Origin: Dasania marina DSM 21967
Lineage (GTDB): Bacteria; Pseudomonadota; Gammaproteobacteria; Pseudomonadales; Dasaniaceae
NCBI RefSeq assembly: GCF_000373485.1
Contig: NZ_KB891588.1
Location: forward strand, 62,193-126,192
Reading direction: 5' to 3'
Length of the DNA: 64,000 nt
The notes below the pieces were generated by a model. It was not told the DNA's origin and did no database searches. It was given only the letters and a program-made list of their open reading frames with translations. The translations under genes were made by a program, and so were the position numbers. Shown here piece by piece: positions 45,157-54,907 of the stretch. The stretch's first letter is position 1, and each line of letters begins with the position of its first letter.

Positions 45157-47586
45157 ATGCCCACCTCCTCACCCGCTCACAGCACTGCCTGCTACCACTG
45201 CCAGTTACCTATCATGGCCGGTGATCGCTTTGCCTGTGAGTTAGACGGGGCCAGCCAAGGTTTTTGCTGCCCAGCGTGCATGGCCGTAGCTCAAACCATA
45301 CACGCTGGTGGCATGGGCGCGTTCTACCGTTACCAACAAGCCGCCGAACAACGGCCACCACAAGCGCTGCTAGACGAAAAGTTTGCCGTTTTTGACCAAG
45401 CCGATTTTCAACAGCGTTTTGTTAAAACACAAGGCCAGCAGCGTGAAACCGAATTACTAATAGGCGGCATGCACTGCGCCGCCTGCGTGTGGCTGCTAGA
45501 AAAACAACTGGCACAACTCCGCGGCATGGTTAGCGTTTCGGTAAGCCTAGTGGCACAAAAGGCTATTATTGTTTGGCGCGATGAATTAACCCTAAGCGAA
45601 ATTTGCCAGAGCATAGCGGCCATAGGCTACGAGCCCGAACCCTATCACCACGACCAATTGGTAGAATTGCAACAACGCGAACAACGCACCGCCCTACGCC
45701 GCCTTGGCGTAGCCGGCATAGGCATGATGCAGGTGGGCATGTTTGCCATCGCCCTCTACGCTGGCGACATGCAAGACATCAACATTGATAACCGCAATTT
45801 TATGCGGGTAATTAGTTTATTAGTGGCTACCGTGGTGGTGTTTTATTCTGCCCGCAGTTTTTTTATAGGCGCTTGGCAGGGACTTAAAAAAACCAAACCC
45901 GTTATGGATCTTCCTGTAGCCATCGCCATAGGCTTGGCTTACGGTGCCAGCATACGCGCCACCTTTAGCGGCAGCGGTGAAGTGTATTTTGACTCCGTCA
46001 CCATGTTTACTTTTTTACTGCTAGCCGGCCGTTATGTAGAGATGCGCGCCCGCCATTATCACGGCCGCCTCAGCAGCCATTTGCAAAGTCTACTGCCCAG
46101 CACCGCCACCCGCATAAGCACCGTCAACGGCGAAAAAAACCTAACAGCCGTGCCCCTGTTTAACATACAGCAGGATGATGTCTTACTGATTAAGCCCGGC
46201 CACACCATACCCGCCGACGGTATTATTATTGAAGGCCAAAGCAGTATTAACGAAGCTCAGCTTACCGGTGAATTTACCCCGCTAAACAAAGGCCCAGGCG
46301 ACGCTTTAATTGCCGGCACTATCAATGTCAGCAACCCCCTTAGCATGCGCGTCACCGCCACCGGTGCCAAATTACAATTAGAATCTATCGCCCAACTCAT
46401 TAACCAGGGCCAACACAGCAAGCCCAAGCTGGCGATGCTAGCCGACAGGCTATCCCTGTATTTTATTAGCGCCGTACTATTCATCGCTGCGGCCACGTAT
46501 TTTGTGTGGCTGAACATTGATGCCCAGCAGGCCTTTTGGATAAGCCTATCGGTATTAGTAGTGAGCTGCCCCTGCGCCTTATCACTGGCCACCCCCGCCG
46601 CGATTACCGCCGCCAGCCATCGCCTGCGCCAAGAAGGCGTGTTTGTCGCCAAGGCGCAGCTATGGGAAAGCCTGCCCGCCATACGGCACATCGTATTTGA
46701 TAAAACCGGCACCCTCACTCAAGGCAAACTCAGCATAGAACAAACCCACTGCTGCACCGGCTACCAACGCGAACAGGTATTGCGCATCGCCGCACAATTA
46801 GAAAACTGCTCCGAGCACCCCATCGCCGCCGCCTTCAGCGCTTACAGCCACAGCCAAGCGCAACAAGTCCGCAGTACCCCTTACCAAGGTTTAGAAGGTG
46901 AGGTGGATGGCCAGCGCTATCGCATAGGCAAGGCCAGTTTTGGCGGGGAATTTTACGGCCAAACTGACGCCAGCCCACCGCAGCAGGCTGACGGCCAGTG
47001 GATACTGCTGAGCAACTCGCAAGGGCCCTGTGCCTGGTTTCAACTTGCAGATCCGCTGCGCAGCGACACCGCCAGCACCGTGCAACAACTCAAACAACAA
47101 GGCTTCACCCTGCATTTATTAAGCGGTGATAGTTCCGGCAGCGCCCAGCGGCTTAGCCAACAACTGGCGATGGACCATTGCATAGCCTCCGCCAGCCCCG
47201 CCGACAAATTACACTATATACAAGGCCTACAAAGCGAAGGGCCGGTGATGATGCTGGGGGACGGCATTAACGATATACCGGTACTGGCTGCTGCCGATGT
47301 TTCCGTGGCTATGGCCAACGCCCCCGACGTTGCCAAGACGCAAGCCGACTGTATTTTATTATCGGGGCACTTAAGCGGCGTACTCACCTTATACAGCATG
47401 GCGAAACGCACCCAACAGATTATTCGGCAAAATCTCAGCTGGGCCTTGCTGTACAATATCAGCATTATTCCCTTGGCGGCCTGTGGTTTAATACCGCCCT
47501 ATTTAGCCGCCGTGGGTATGTCGTTAAGCTCCTTATTGGTATTGCTTAACGCCCTGCGACTACAAGGCCATCGCCTACCGGTTTAA
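45157..47586 (+). CDS. ccoI: Copper-translocating P-type ATPase (cbb3 assembly)
   Basis: A P1B-type ATPase of 809 residues that supplies copper for oxidase assembly. The N-terminus has two Cys pairs (CYHC at 12-15 and CCPAC at 37-41) of the CcoI-type extra domain, followed by the heavy-metal domain GGMHCAACV with C107/C110. The membrane CPC motif (SCPCALSLATPAA), DKTGT phosphorylation site and MLGDGINDIPVL hinge are all present. Confidence 0.95.
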   Translation: MPTSSPAHSTACYHCQLPIMAGDRFACELDGASQGFCCPACMAVAQTIHAGGMGAFYRYQQAAEQRPPQALLDEKFAVFDQADFQQRFVKTQGQQRETELLIGGMHCAACVWLLEKQLAQLRGMVSVSVSLVAQKAIIVWRDELTLSEICQSIAAIGYEPEPYHHDQLVELQQREQRTALRRLGVAGIGMMQVGMFAIALYAGDMQDINIDNRNFMRVISLLVATVVVFYSARSFFIGAWQGLKKTKPVMDLPVAIAIGLAYGASIRATFSGSGEVYFDSVTMFTFLLLAGRYVEMRARHYHGRLSSHLQSLLPSTATRISTVNGEKNLTAVPLFNIQQDDVLLIKPGHTIPADGIIIEGQSSINEAQLTGEFTPLNKGPGDALIAGTINVSNPLSMRVTATGAKLQLESIAQLINQGQHSKPKLAMLADRLSLYFISAVLFIAAATYFVWLNIDAQQAFWISLSVLVVSCPCALSLATPAAITAASHRLRQEGVFVAKAQLWESLPAIRHIVFDKTGTLTQGKLSIEQTHCCTGYQREQVLRIAAQLENCSEHPIAAAFSAYSHSQAQQVRSTPYQGLEGEVDGQRYRIGKASFGGEFYGQTDASPPQQADGQWILLSNSQGPCAWFQLADPLRSDTASTVQQLKQQGFTLHLLSGDSSGSAQRLSQQLAMDHCIASASPADKLHYIQGLQSEGPVMMLGDGINDIPVLAAADVSVAMANAPDVAKTQADCILLSGHLSGVLTLYSMAKRTQQIIRQNLSWALLYNISIIPLAACGLIPPYLAAVGMSLSSLLVLLNALRLQGHRLPV

Positions 47587-47590
47587 CTTT

Positions 47591-47776
47591 ATGGATATTA
47601 TTTACTTACTTATACCTATTGCCTTAATTTTTACCGCCATCGCGGTAAAACTGTTTTTTTGGGCGGTAGACAGCAAACAATTTGATGACCTAGATTCTGC
47701 CGGCCAGCAAATTTTGTTTGATGACCAGCCTAAAAAAAGCGACAGCAGCAAAACCGAAAACGATAACCATGACTGA
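47591..47776 (+). CDS. ccoS: cbb3-type oxidase assembly protein CcoS
   Basis: A 61-residue single-helix protein: MDIIYLLIPIALIFTAIAVK with FFWAVDSKQFDDLDSAGQQI is the CcoS signature. It follows ccoI by four bases. The downstream gene starts inside its last codons. Confidence 0.92.
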   Translation: MDIIYLLIPIALIFTAIAVKLFFWAVDSKQFDDLDSAGQQILFDDQPKKSDSSKTENDNHD

Positions 47777-48536
47777 GCTAACACTAACTATCAACACACT
47801 GTTTGCCGATCATCTATTTATAGGTTTGCTAAGCTCAGCATTTTTACTGGGCATTATGGGCAGCAGCCACTGCCTAGGCATGTGCGGCGGTATTAGTGCT
47901 GCCTTGGGCTTCCAACCCGGCCAAGGCTATGGCCGCATACTGGCCTATAACGTCGGCCGTATTAGCACCTACACCTTAATAGGTTTAATCGCTGGTATGG
48001 TGGGCGGCAGTATCACCCTAGCCCTACCACTATTGGGCCCGGTGTTAAGAACCTTAGCCGGATTATTATTAATCGCCATGGGTTTGTATATTGCGGGCTG
48101 GTGGATGGGGCTAACGCAACTGGAAAAAATCGGTGGCGGGCTGTGGCGCAAAGTGCAGCCCCTCACTCAAAAACTGCTGCCGATACACAGCAGCGGCCAA
48201 GCTTTACAGCTGGGTTTGCTATGGGGCTTATTACCCTGCGGGTTAATTTATTCAACCTTAAGCTGGGCGTTAGCCACAGCTAACGGCCTACAATCAGCGC
48301 TGTTAATGCTGGCCTTTGGCTTAGGCACCTTACCCTCTATGCTTATCAGCGGCTTGGCCGGTAAAAAAGTGTTGAGTTTTTTGCGACAACAAAAAATGCG
48401 CGCCATTGCCGCAGTGCTAATGATAGCTCTAGGTATTATTACCGCTGTAACACCTTGGCAACACGCGGGCCATCACCAACACGGCGGCCAGCAAGCAACG
48501 CCAACAACTATGGAACACGACCACAGTCATCATTAG
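47769..48536 (+). CDS. Sulfite exporter TauE/SafE family protein
   Basis: A 255-residue membrane protein of the SafE-like type found at the end of cco assembly operons. GIMGSSHCLGMCGGISAALGF with the HCLGMCGG motif is diagnostic, and a Cys in LLPCGLIYSTLSWA recurs. About six helices are present and the C-terminus is His-rich (HHQHGGQQ, HDHSHH), so metal handling, perhaps of copper, is likely. It overlaps ccoS by eight bases; I take the ATG that starts the conserved sequence. Confidence 0.87.
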   Translation: MTELTLTINTLFADHLFIGLLSSAFLLGIMGSSHCLGMCGGISAALGFQPGQGYGRILAYNVGRISTYTLIGLIAGMVGGSITLALPLLGPVLRTLAGLLLIAMGLYIAGWWMGLTQLEKIGGGLWRKVQPLTQKLLPIHSSGQALQLGLLWGLLPCGLIYSTLSWALATANGLQSALLMLAFGLGTLPSMLISGLAGKKVLSFLRQQKMRAIAAVLMIALGIITAVTPWQHAGHHQHGGQQATPTTMEHDHSHH

Positions 48537-48567
48537 CCGGTTTTTACAGGCACAAAATTACAGACAC

Positions 48568-48595
48568 AAAAAAACCGGCCGCAGCCGGTTTTTTT
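48568..48595. terminator. Bidirectional terminator after the cbb3 assembly genes
   Basis: AAAAAAACCGGC and GCCGGTTTTTTT pair around CGCA. It serves the SafE-like gene and the convergent DUF481 gene. The 18 bases from 48561 are identical to the left flank of the terminator at 15.79 kb. Confidence 0.93.
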
Positions 48596-48606
48596 AAGCA
48601 CTTACT

Positions 48607-49449
48607 TTAGAATGCATACGATAAGCTGACGATTGTTTCAGTATCGGCATGCTTAGTTTCTATAGGCACCACGTCGGTATACTTCACTTTATAACTAAGT
48701 TTTAATGCCAAAGAGCTGTTAATTTTCACTTTCAACGCCGTTTCAGATTGGCTAATTGTATTCTCTTCACCAATTTCAGAAGACAACGATTGTAGAAAGT
48801 TAGCGTTATCGCTAATAGTCCAAGTATACAAAGTCGCGATACGAATTATGGCTTCATCCTGATCCTCTTCTAGTATCATCTCCGCAGGGTTAGCTTCTAT
48901 TTTGCTAACCCTATAACCCACACCAGCCTCAAGATCCCAAACCATATTTTCGGCGCTAAGTAAATTGCGACCCAAACCGACTATCGCAGAGGCTTGGTAA
49001 TCGTAGCCGCTAAAATGATCATCGGTATATGACAGCATGCCGAAATAATAGCTTTTTTCCGTAAAATTATAGCTGAGCTTATCGTAGGCATAATATTTTT
49101 CAGCAGTGCGTATATCATCTTTTACAGACGATAAACCTTCAGCATGGATAATATTTTTCCAGGCATTTTCTTTGCGAGTCAGGTGTACGCTACCACTGGT
49201 AGTGGTTTCTTCGGTGTTGCCTGATAAATTGATATAGCTAGCATCTATCTCGCCAGACCAGAGCTTTTCTTTTTTAGGTTGCTGAACGGTAACAGTTGCA
49301 GGCGCACAAGCCGCGTTTGCAACGGCCACCACAGCCTCACAACCCACACTTTCTGATTTAGTTTCGACAGCCGCCTCTTCAGCACTGGCTTGCATAGCCA
49401 CAGCACTGGCTAGCGCCGCTGAGATAAAAACGATGTGGTTCTTGTTCAT
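48607..49449 (-). CDS. DUF481 outer-membrane family protein
   Basis: A 280-residue exported protein with a signal peptide (HIVFISAALASAVAMQASA). From WSGEIDASYINLSGNTEETT onward it alternates hydrophobic and polar residues in beta strands to a final Phe (VSLSYAF), as in DUF481 (YdiY-like) outer-membrane barrels. Two cysteines lie in the linker after the signal peptide. The function is unknown in the family. Confidence 0.82.
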   Translation of the reverse strand: MNKNHIVFISAALASAVAMQASAEEAAVETKSESVGCEAVVAVANAACAPATVTVQQPKKEKLWSGEIDASYINLSGNTEETTTSGSVHLTRKENAWKNIIHAEGLSSVKDDIRTAEKYYAYDKLSYNFTEKSYYFGMLSYTDDHFSGYDYQASAIVGLGRNLLSAENMVWDLEAGVGYRVSKIEANPAEMILEEDQDEAIIRIATLYTWTISDNANFLQSLSSEIGEENTISQSETALKVKINSSLALKLSYKVKYTDVVPIETKHADTETIVSLSYAF

Positions 49450-49692
49450 GGATTTACCCTATTTGCATCTCGTTATAATCAAAAACACCGCTCCAATTTA
49501 AGCTGCTATATAGTCATAACACTCAAATATATTATTAGCCCACATCAGTAAGGCCGCTTAAAAAACTCAGTTTTAGGAGCGTATTAAATAAAGAGAGCAT
49601 GATAATCGACCGCTATTGTTATGTCGATGTAGCTACAAAAAATATCTGTATGCATTAACCCCCGCACACTATACCTAAAACGATAGCCAGAG

Positions 49693-50589
49693 CTATGGCC
49701 ACAACCAAGCCGCCCCTCTTACGCCGCTGGCGTCACCATGGTGGGCAGGCTGCAATTGCGTGAGCACCTCATCGTTAAACACATACTCACCCCATAGCTG
49801 CGGGACTTGTTGATACAGACTGGGTGTTTTTGACATGCCGCCCCCTAAAACAATCACATCGGGGTCGACTATATTAATCACCAGCGCCAACGCCATAGCT
49901 AGTTGCTGCTGGTAATCAGCCAAAGCTTGCCCGGCAAGTTGATCGCCTTGCTCGGCCAACGTCACTATCTGATCTGCTGCTAACTGCCGCGAGCTAATAC
50001 GCTTAAAAGTTTCCGTTAAACCCGGCCCCGACAAATAGGTTTCTATGCAATCACAGCGGCCGCAATAACAGACGCGACCCGCCAGCTCTGGTTTTATAGC
50101 CGCAGCCGGCAGAGGGTTATGCCCCCACTCACCCGCTATATGATTAGCGCCGGTAAGCAGCTGCTGCTTAACCACCAGGCCGCCACCCACACCGGTACCC
50201 AAAATCACCCCAAACACGACTGCAGCATTAACGGCGGCACCATCTACCGCCTCGCTTAAGGCAAAACAGTTAGCATCGTTAGCGATGCGCACAGGTCTGC
50301 CTAGCAGGACCTCTATATCGGCTTGCAGGTATTGGCCATTCAAACAGGTGGAGTTGCAGTTTTTCATGGCGCCAGTTAACGCCGAAGGGCTGCCCGGTGT
50401 GCCTAGCCCTACCGTACAGGTTTGTTGCAGCTCAGCTTCAGCCTGAGCAACCAAGGCTTTGATGCTGTTAAGGGTGGCCGCGTAATCCCCTTGTGGGGTG
50501 GCGACACGCTGGCAGAATACTTTTTGATGTAGGCTATCGAAGGCAGCCACTTCTATTTTGCTGCCGCCTAGGTCTATACCTATATGCAT
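49693..50589 (-). CDS. ROK family sugar kinase (fructokinase/N-acetylglucosamine kinase-like)
   Basis: A 298-residue kinase of the ROK family. MHIGIDLGGSKIEVAAFD is the ATP site, GLGTPGSP and NDANCFALSEA mark the sugar site, GTGVGGG follows, and the zinc motif CYCGRCDCIETYLSGPG is complete. The substrate is a hexose or N-acetylhexosamine. No sugar transporter is adjacent, but the peptidoglycan-recycling ampD gene is two genes away, so N-acetylglucosamine is possible. Confidence 0.87.
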   Translation of the reverse strand: MHIGIDLGGSKIEVAAFDSLHQKVFCQRVATPQGDYAATLNSIKALVAQAEAELQQTCTVGLGTPGSPSALTGAMKNCNSTCLNGQYLQADIEVLLGRPVRIANDANCFALSEAVDGAAVNAAVVFGVILGTGVGGGLVVKQQLLTGANHIAGEWGHNPLPAAAIKPELAGRVCYCGRCDCIETYLSGPGLTETFKRISSRQLAADQIVTLAEQGDQLAGQALADYQQQLAMALALVINIVDPDVIVLGGGMSKTPSLYQQVPQLWGEYVFNDEVLTQLQPAHHGDASGVRGAAWLWP

Positions 50590-50632
50590 GACATTTACGC
50601 CCGACGTTAAACCCGAAGTTAAATCAGAGACG

Positions 50633-51538
50633 CTATAAAATGAGCTGTAATAGGGCGATAACGACCAGCCAACACATCACACTACGCGATAGCAGCCCTT
50701 GCACCGCGCTAATTTCACGCTCGCCCTGCGCTATGGCTTGGTCTTGTTCGCTGGATAAATCCGCTTGGTTATCGTCATATAAAGCAGCCATGGCACAGCT
50801 ATCCAGTAATTCTGGCAATGGTTTATTATCGGTACCTTGGCTGACCAAGTACTGAGCCGTGGTTTCAAAGCGGCCAGTAAGGGCAAAAGCGCCTGCCAAC
50901 AAACGCGCTGGCAGCCAATCTAAATAATGGGTAACTTGCAGTGCTTGTTGTTGCAATGTCTCGCTAGGTGCCTGCTCGCTATCGGCTGGCTGTGCTTGGG
51001 TCTGGGATGGCAACACCATACGCCCCGCTAAGTAACACAGCCTATAAGCTAAGGCGCCAGCTGGGCCTAACACTAAAAACCAAAACACCACCGCAAACCA
51101 GCGCTGATAACCTTCATACAACATAGCGGCACGCACCTTGTTGTGCAGAGTCTGGGGATTGTCTATGGCTTCATTTTGGCTAAAGTCGCCTATGGCGGTG
51201 GCTTTTTGATAGGCGGATTCAAAGTTGCCCGCCCGCCAGCTCATCAAGTAGTGATCTATAGCTTCGTTAAACTCACCACGGCCCAAGCTATACAGCAATA
51301 CCCATACGTAGAGCACCAATGACAGTAAGCCCAATAAAACATCGTCTAGCAGTAAATCCAGCATGGCAACAGCCAGCAGCGGTAACACAACTACGAAGCT
51401 CAAACTGATCGCGGGGTTAGCGATTTTGTCGCTGACCAACTGCGCCCATTGCTGCAACCACGCGTCTTGATGCACAGACTTGAGCGAGCCCCATAATTGC
51501 AAAATAGCCAGCACTATCAAAACGGAAAAAAAGATCAT
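50633..51538 (-). CDS. ampE: AmpE family membrane protein
   Basis: A 301-residue inner-membrane protein with four to five helices that matches AmpE: IVLAILQLWGSLKSVHQDAWLQQW at the start and the YEGYQRWFAVVFWFLVLGPAGALAYRL block. It is a proposed modulator in beta-lactamase signalling. I take the Met whose ATG overlaps the ampD stop (ATGA) instead of an upstream Met, giving coupled translation with ampD. Confidence 0.88.
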   Translation of the reverse strand: MIFFSVLIVLAILQLWGSLKSVHQDAWLQQWAQLVSDKIANPAISLSFVVVLPLLAVAMLDLLLDDVLLGLLSLVLYVWVLLYSLGRGEFNEAIDHYLMSWRAGNFESAYQKATAIGDFSQNEAIDNPQTLHNKVRAAMLYEGYQRWFAVVFWFLVLGPAGALAYRLCYLAGRMVLPSQTQAQPADSEQAPSETLQQQALQVTHYLDWLPARLLAGAFALTGRFETTAQYLVSQGTDNKPLPELLDSCAMAALYDDNQADLSSEQDQAIAQGEREISAVQGLLSRSVMCWLVVIALLQLIL

Positions 51539-52134
51539 GACAACTCCAATAATTGATAAAAATAAGGCCAATCAAAGGCCGGGCCGGGATCGGTTTTGCG
51601 ACCGGGGGCAATTGTACTATGCCCCGTGATTCTGTCTTTAGTAATAGCCGGGTAATGAGCCTGTAAATAGCGACTCAGCTCGGCCAATTTTTCATATTGC
51701 GCCTGAGTATAGGCAATATCGTCGGCACCCTCTAGTTCTATCCCTACACTGTAGTCATTACAGTTGACTACGCCGGCGAAACTGGACTGGCCAGCATGCC
51801 AGGCGCGTTGATCAAAGGGTACAAATTGGCAGACTTCACCCGCTCTATTAATAAACAGATGGGCGGAAACCTGTACCCGCTCTAGGTCGTGGAAGCTGGG
51901 GTGGGCTTGGCAGTCTAGGCAATTGGTAAACAGCTGCTCTACGTAGGGGGTAGCAAACTCGCCGGCGGGCAAGCTGATATTGTGTATCACTAATAAGCTG
52001 ATGGTTTGCGGGACGGGGCGGGCATTGTAGTTGGGCGATGGATTATGCCGGCAAGTGGCGGTTTCGGCCAGCCAATGGCCTTGGCATTTCGGTGTACTCA
52101 AGTGCAGCTCCCTGTTTTTATTGGGAGGAATCAT
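51535..52134 (-). CDS. ampD: 1,6-anhydro-N-acetylmuramyl-L-alanine amidase AmpD
   Basis: A cytoplasmic zinc amidase in peptidoglycan recycling. Zinc ligands fit His51 (LLVIHNIS), His172 and Asp182 (GHSTIAPGRKTDPG), with a catalytic Glu in GIELEG at 133. It is 199 residues long, with a slightly longer N-terminus than E. coli AmpD. It overlaps ampE by four bases. Confidence 0.94.
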   Translation of the reverse strand: MIPPNKNRELHLSTPKCQGHWLAETATCRHNPSPNYNARPVPQTISLLVIHNISLPAGEFATPYVEQLFTNCLDCQAHPSFHDLERVQVSAHLFINRAGEVCQFVPFDQRAWHAGQSSFAGVVNCNDYSVGIELEGADDIAYTQAQYEKLAELSRYLQAHYPAITKDRITGHSTIAPGRKTDPGPAFDWPYFYQLLELS

Positions 52135-52234
52135 ACACCCTATTGCGCGCTATTCACCAGCACCGGCTATCGTAAGGCTTAACAGGCTAGCGCGAGAATT
52201 AACCCGTTGGCATGAGAGCTAACTTGTATGAGAG

Positions 52235-54658
52235 CTAAGAAGAACCCTGCGCTTTCATCTCGCGCAGGTTACCTATTACCGACTCTAGCGCTCTATCAAA
52301 TAGCAGGCCATCGTCTAGCAGCGACACCTCGCCCTCATCCACAGCCTGTGCCAAGCCCGCTTTAGTGCGCTCAGCGACTTTAATTCCGGCGCGATTCACA
52401 AAGATATATTTGCCAGTGCCGCGAATAATGGCAGCCAAGCGGCAGCGCAGTTTAGAACCATCGTCTTGTACTATCTCCAGCCAATTGCCTACCGCCAACT
52501 GGTCTACGCGGTGATTGCTATGGGTAGCGACGGTATTGGCCGACTGCTCAGCCACGGCTGTGTCACTGTCTTCACCAAAACCTTCTAGGTCGTCCAACTC
52601 ATCTAGCTCGGCCATCAATTTATCATTACTGGCACCGGCGGCTGATTGTTTTCTACCTTCTAACAGCTGATCTAGGGTTTGCTCACCACGGGCTTGAATG
52701 AGCTCGTCAGCACTGGTTGGCTGGGCTGGGCTTGGTACAGCCGCCGGCTCATCCACTATAGGTAATTCGGCCCCAAGCTCGACGTCTGTGTTAACGCTAG
52801 GCGCTGGCTCATCAGCCTCGCTAGCTTGCGGCGACAAGGTCGGTATGTTTTGCGCCGCCTCGGCCAGAGGTTGTTTTAATTGGGCTAGGTGTATATTTTC
52901 CAGCTCGTCAAACAAACTGTTCATTTCAAAGGGATTAAAGGCGACTTGGGTTAGCCCTTTACGCAGAGCGTTGAGTAATCCGGGTATTAGCTGTAGTAAG
53001 CGCTTACGGTCATCACTGGCGCTCATGGCCGACACGCTCCACAATAAGTCATCAACTACCTGCACGGCCTCGGTCCATGCGTGGCTATCCTGCCCCTCTT
53101 TGAGACTGATAAGAAACAGTACGTTGCTCCAAGCATCTTGCAGTAGCGTCATGATCGCGGGTGGTAGATCGACGCCCTGTAATTTATCTTGCAGCAGTTG
53201 TTTAACCGCGGCTCTAGCTAGCTCTGACTTGGCCTTGCCGTCTTCGGCATCTAGCGTGCGCTGTTCAATGAGGCTGGCGCGACGACGCTCCAACTCTAAA
53301 AAGGCGGTAAAGTCTGCCAAAATATCGTCAAACAACTCGGTATCATTATCAAAACCTTCCAGCAAATTGTCGACGATGGCGCCTATTTTTTTATAGAGCG
53401 GGTCGCGTTCCAGCTGCTGAGGCTCCTGCCAACCTAACGCGGCGGTGGCCATGGCATTGAGCAGTTTGCGGGCGGGATGACCGCCGCGGCTAAAAAAGCT
53501 TTTATCCTGCATCGCTATACGCACTATCGGTATTTGCATGCGCGATAATTGTGTTTTGATGGGGGCGGCGAGGTTTCTATCCTCTAATACAAATTGAAAT
53601 AGCATGGACACGAGGTTAATGGTGTCGTCATCCACTTGCCCTATGCTGAGGGCTTGGCCAGGCATGCGCTCCATACATAAACTGTTTAACGCTTGCTGTA
53701 TATCCAATTGCACCGCGGCGCTATTCTCTGCAGCCTGATGCGCGACTTGATGCTGTACCAGCTGCAGCAACGCCATTAAGCTATCATGCGGTATTTGTGG
53801 GGCTTCGCCGGTCGCTTGCAAACCTATCGCCTGTTGATTAGCGTTGGCGTGGGGCGCTGCCTTTAATAAGGCCTGCAAATGACTAAACACCTCGCTGGCG
53901 CTGTTATTAACCGCGCTAGCTTTGGCCACACCGCCGGTTAGATTGGCAGCACTGGCGTCAGCCAAAACCCCTGATTGAATCAAGTAGCTATTGCAGGCGC
54001 TGTAAACCGCGCCCAAGCCCTCTATCACATAGCGATCAAATAATTTAAACAGGACTAGCTTGGTGTTGATGTCCGTCTCGAGGGTTTCGCAAGCAGCCAC
54101 AAAGGCCTTACAAATAACGGTGGGGCCCAAAGGGTTGGTTTCGGCGCTGAGCGTTTGCTGCTCACCCAGTAAAGCATTTAAGCGCGCCATTATCAGCGCT
54201 AAGGGTTCCATAAAGGCTTTTTCGGCTTTGTTCACTAAGGAGCTGCTGGCCATAAGCTCTTCTAGCTGATCATGCGCTACCAAGCTAAGTTCAGCGGCGC
54301 TGATTTCATCCTCGCTGCTAGTTTGCGGGCTGGCACTCACTACCGCATAAAACGCCTCATCGATAGTTTTTAAAAAGGTCAGCTCCATGCCGCGGCGCTT
54401 CAACCTCACTTCGCGCATGGACTCAAAATACATATTTTGTGCGGCGTTGCTGTCAGCTTTGTCGGCCATTTCAAACAGGGCGTCGTCTACATGATCAAAT
54501 AAGGCCTGCAACAAAGGCATGCAGCTTTGCTGCGCGCGCTCTTTGATATCGACAAAAACAGCAGGCAGTCGCACCTGCATATAGGCACTATCTATATAGC
54601 CGCTATCTATAGCCACAACCTTTGCCTTGTTTTTTGATGTTAAGCCAAAATTAGCCAT
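52235..54658 (-). CDS. DUF1631 family protein
   Basis: A large cytoplasmic protein of 807 residues belonging to DUF1631, sometimes mislabelled as a phosphorylase. The central part is helical with many Leu repeats; residues 610-720 are acidic, low-complexity and Glu/Pro-rich; the C-terminal 80 residues form a beta-rich domain (VGNWLEIVQDDGSKLRCRLA, then KYIFVNRAGIKV) that looks like a ligand-binding barrel. Function is unknown. In Pseudomonas a homologue lies next to ampD as here. Confidence 0.8.
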   Translation of the reverse strand: MANFGLTSKNKAKVVAIDSGYIDSAYMQVRLPAVFVDIKERAQQSCMPLLQALFDHVDDALFEMADKADSNAAQNMYFESMREVRLKRRGMELTFLKTIDEAFYAVVSASPQTSSEDEISAAELSLVAHDQLEELMASSSLVNKAEKAFMEPLALIMARLNALLGEQQTLSAETNPLGPTVICKAFVAACETLETDINTKLVLFKLFDRYVIEGLGAVYSACNSYLIQSGVLADASAANLTGGVAKASAVNNSASEVFSHLQALLKAAPHANANQQAIGLQATGEAPQIPHDSLMALLQLVQHQVAHQAAENSAAVQLDIQQALNSLCMERMPGQALSIGQVDDDTINLVSMLFQFVLEDRNLAAPIKTQLSRMQIPIVRIAMQDKSFFSRGGHPARKLLNAMATAALGWQEPQQLERDPLYKKIGAIVDNLLEGFDNDTELFDDILADFTAFLELERRRASLIEQRTLDAEDGKAKSELARAAVKQLLQDKLQGVDLPPAIMTLLQDAWSNVLFLISLKEGQDSHAWTEAVQVVDDLLWSVSAMSASDDRKRLLQLIPGLLNALRKGLTQVAFNPFEMNSLFDELENIHLAQLKQPLAEAAQNIPTLSPQASEADEPAPSVNTDVELGAELPIVDEPAAVPSPAQPTSADELIQARGEQTLDQLLEGRKQSAAGASNDKLMAELDELDDLEGFGEDSDTAVAEQSANTVATHSNHRVDQLAVGNWLEIVQDDGSKLRCRLAAIIRGTGKYIFVNRAGIKVAERTKAGLAQAVDEGEVSLLDDGLLFDRALESVIGNLREMKAQGSS

Positions 54659-54907
54659 TACTACCCTCGTGATACCGCACTCCCCCCATCCTTAGAGACA
54701 AGAAAAAACCTTATCAACAAGGCATCGGGGTAAAGCTCAATAAATTAGTCTTACTTTGATAGTATAAGATTTAAACCAGAGCAGCCGCCCCTTTATACGA
54801 TATCGAGAACCTGATCACAGATACTCCCTATATCGCTATAAACCCTAGTACAATTAGTTATTAAAGCACAGGGATACGCCCGCTATTAATGTAAACAGCT
54901 TAGGTCT

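Noticed and set aside
52698-53396. Long plus-strand frame inside the DUF1631 gene
   Set aside because: Ser-rich antisense shadow of a helical protein, with no ribosome-binding site and no family.
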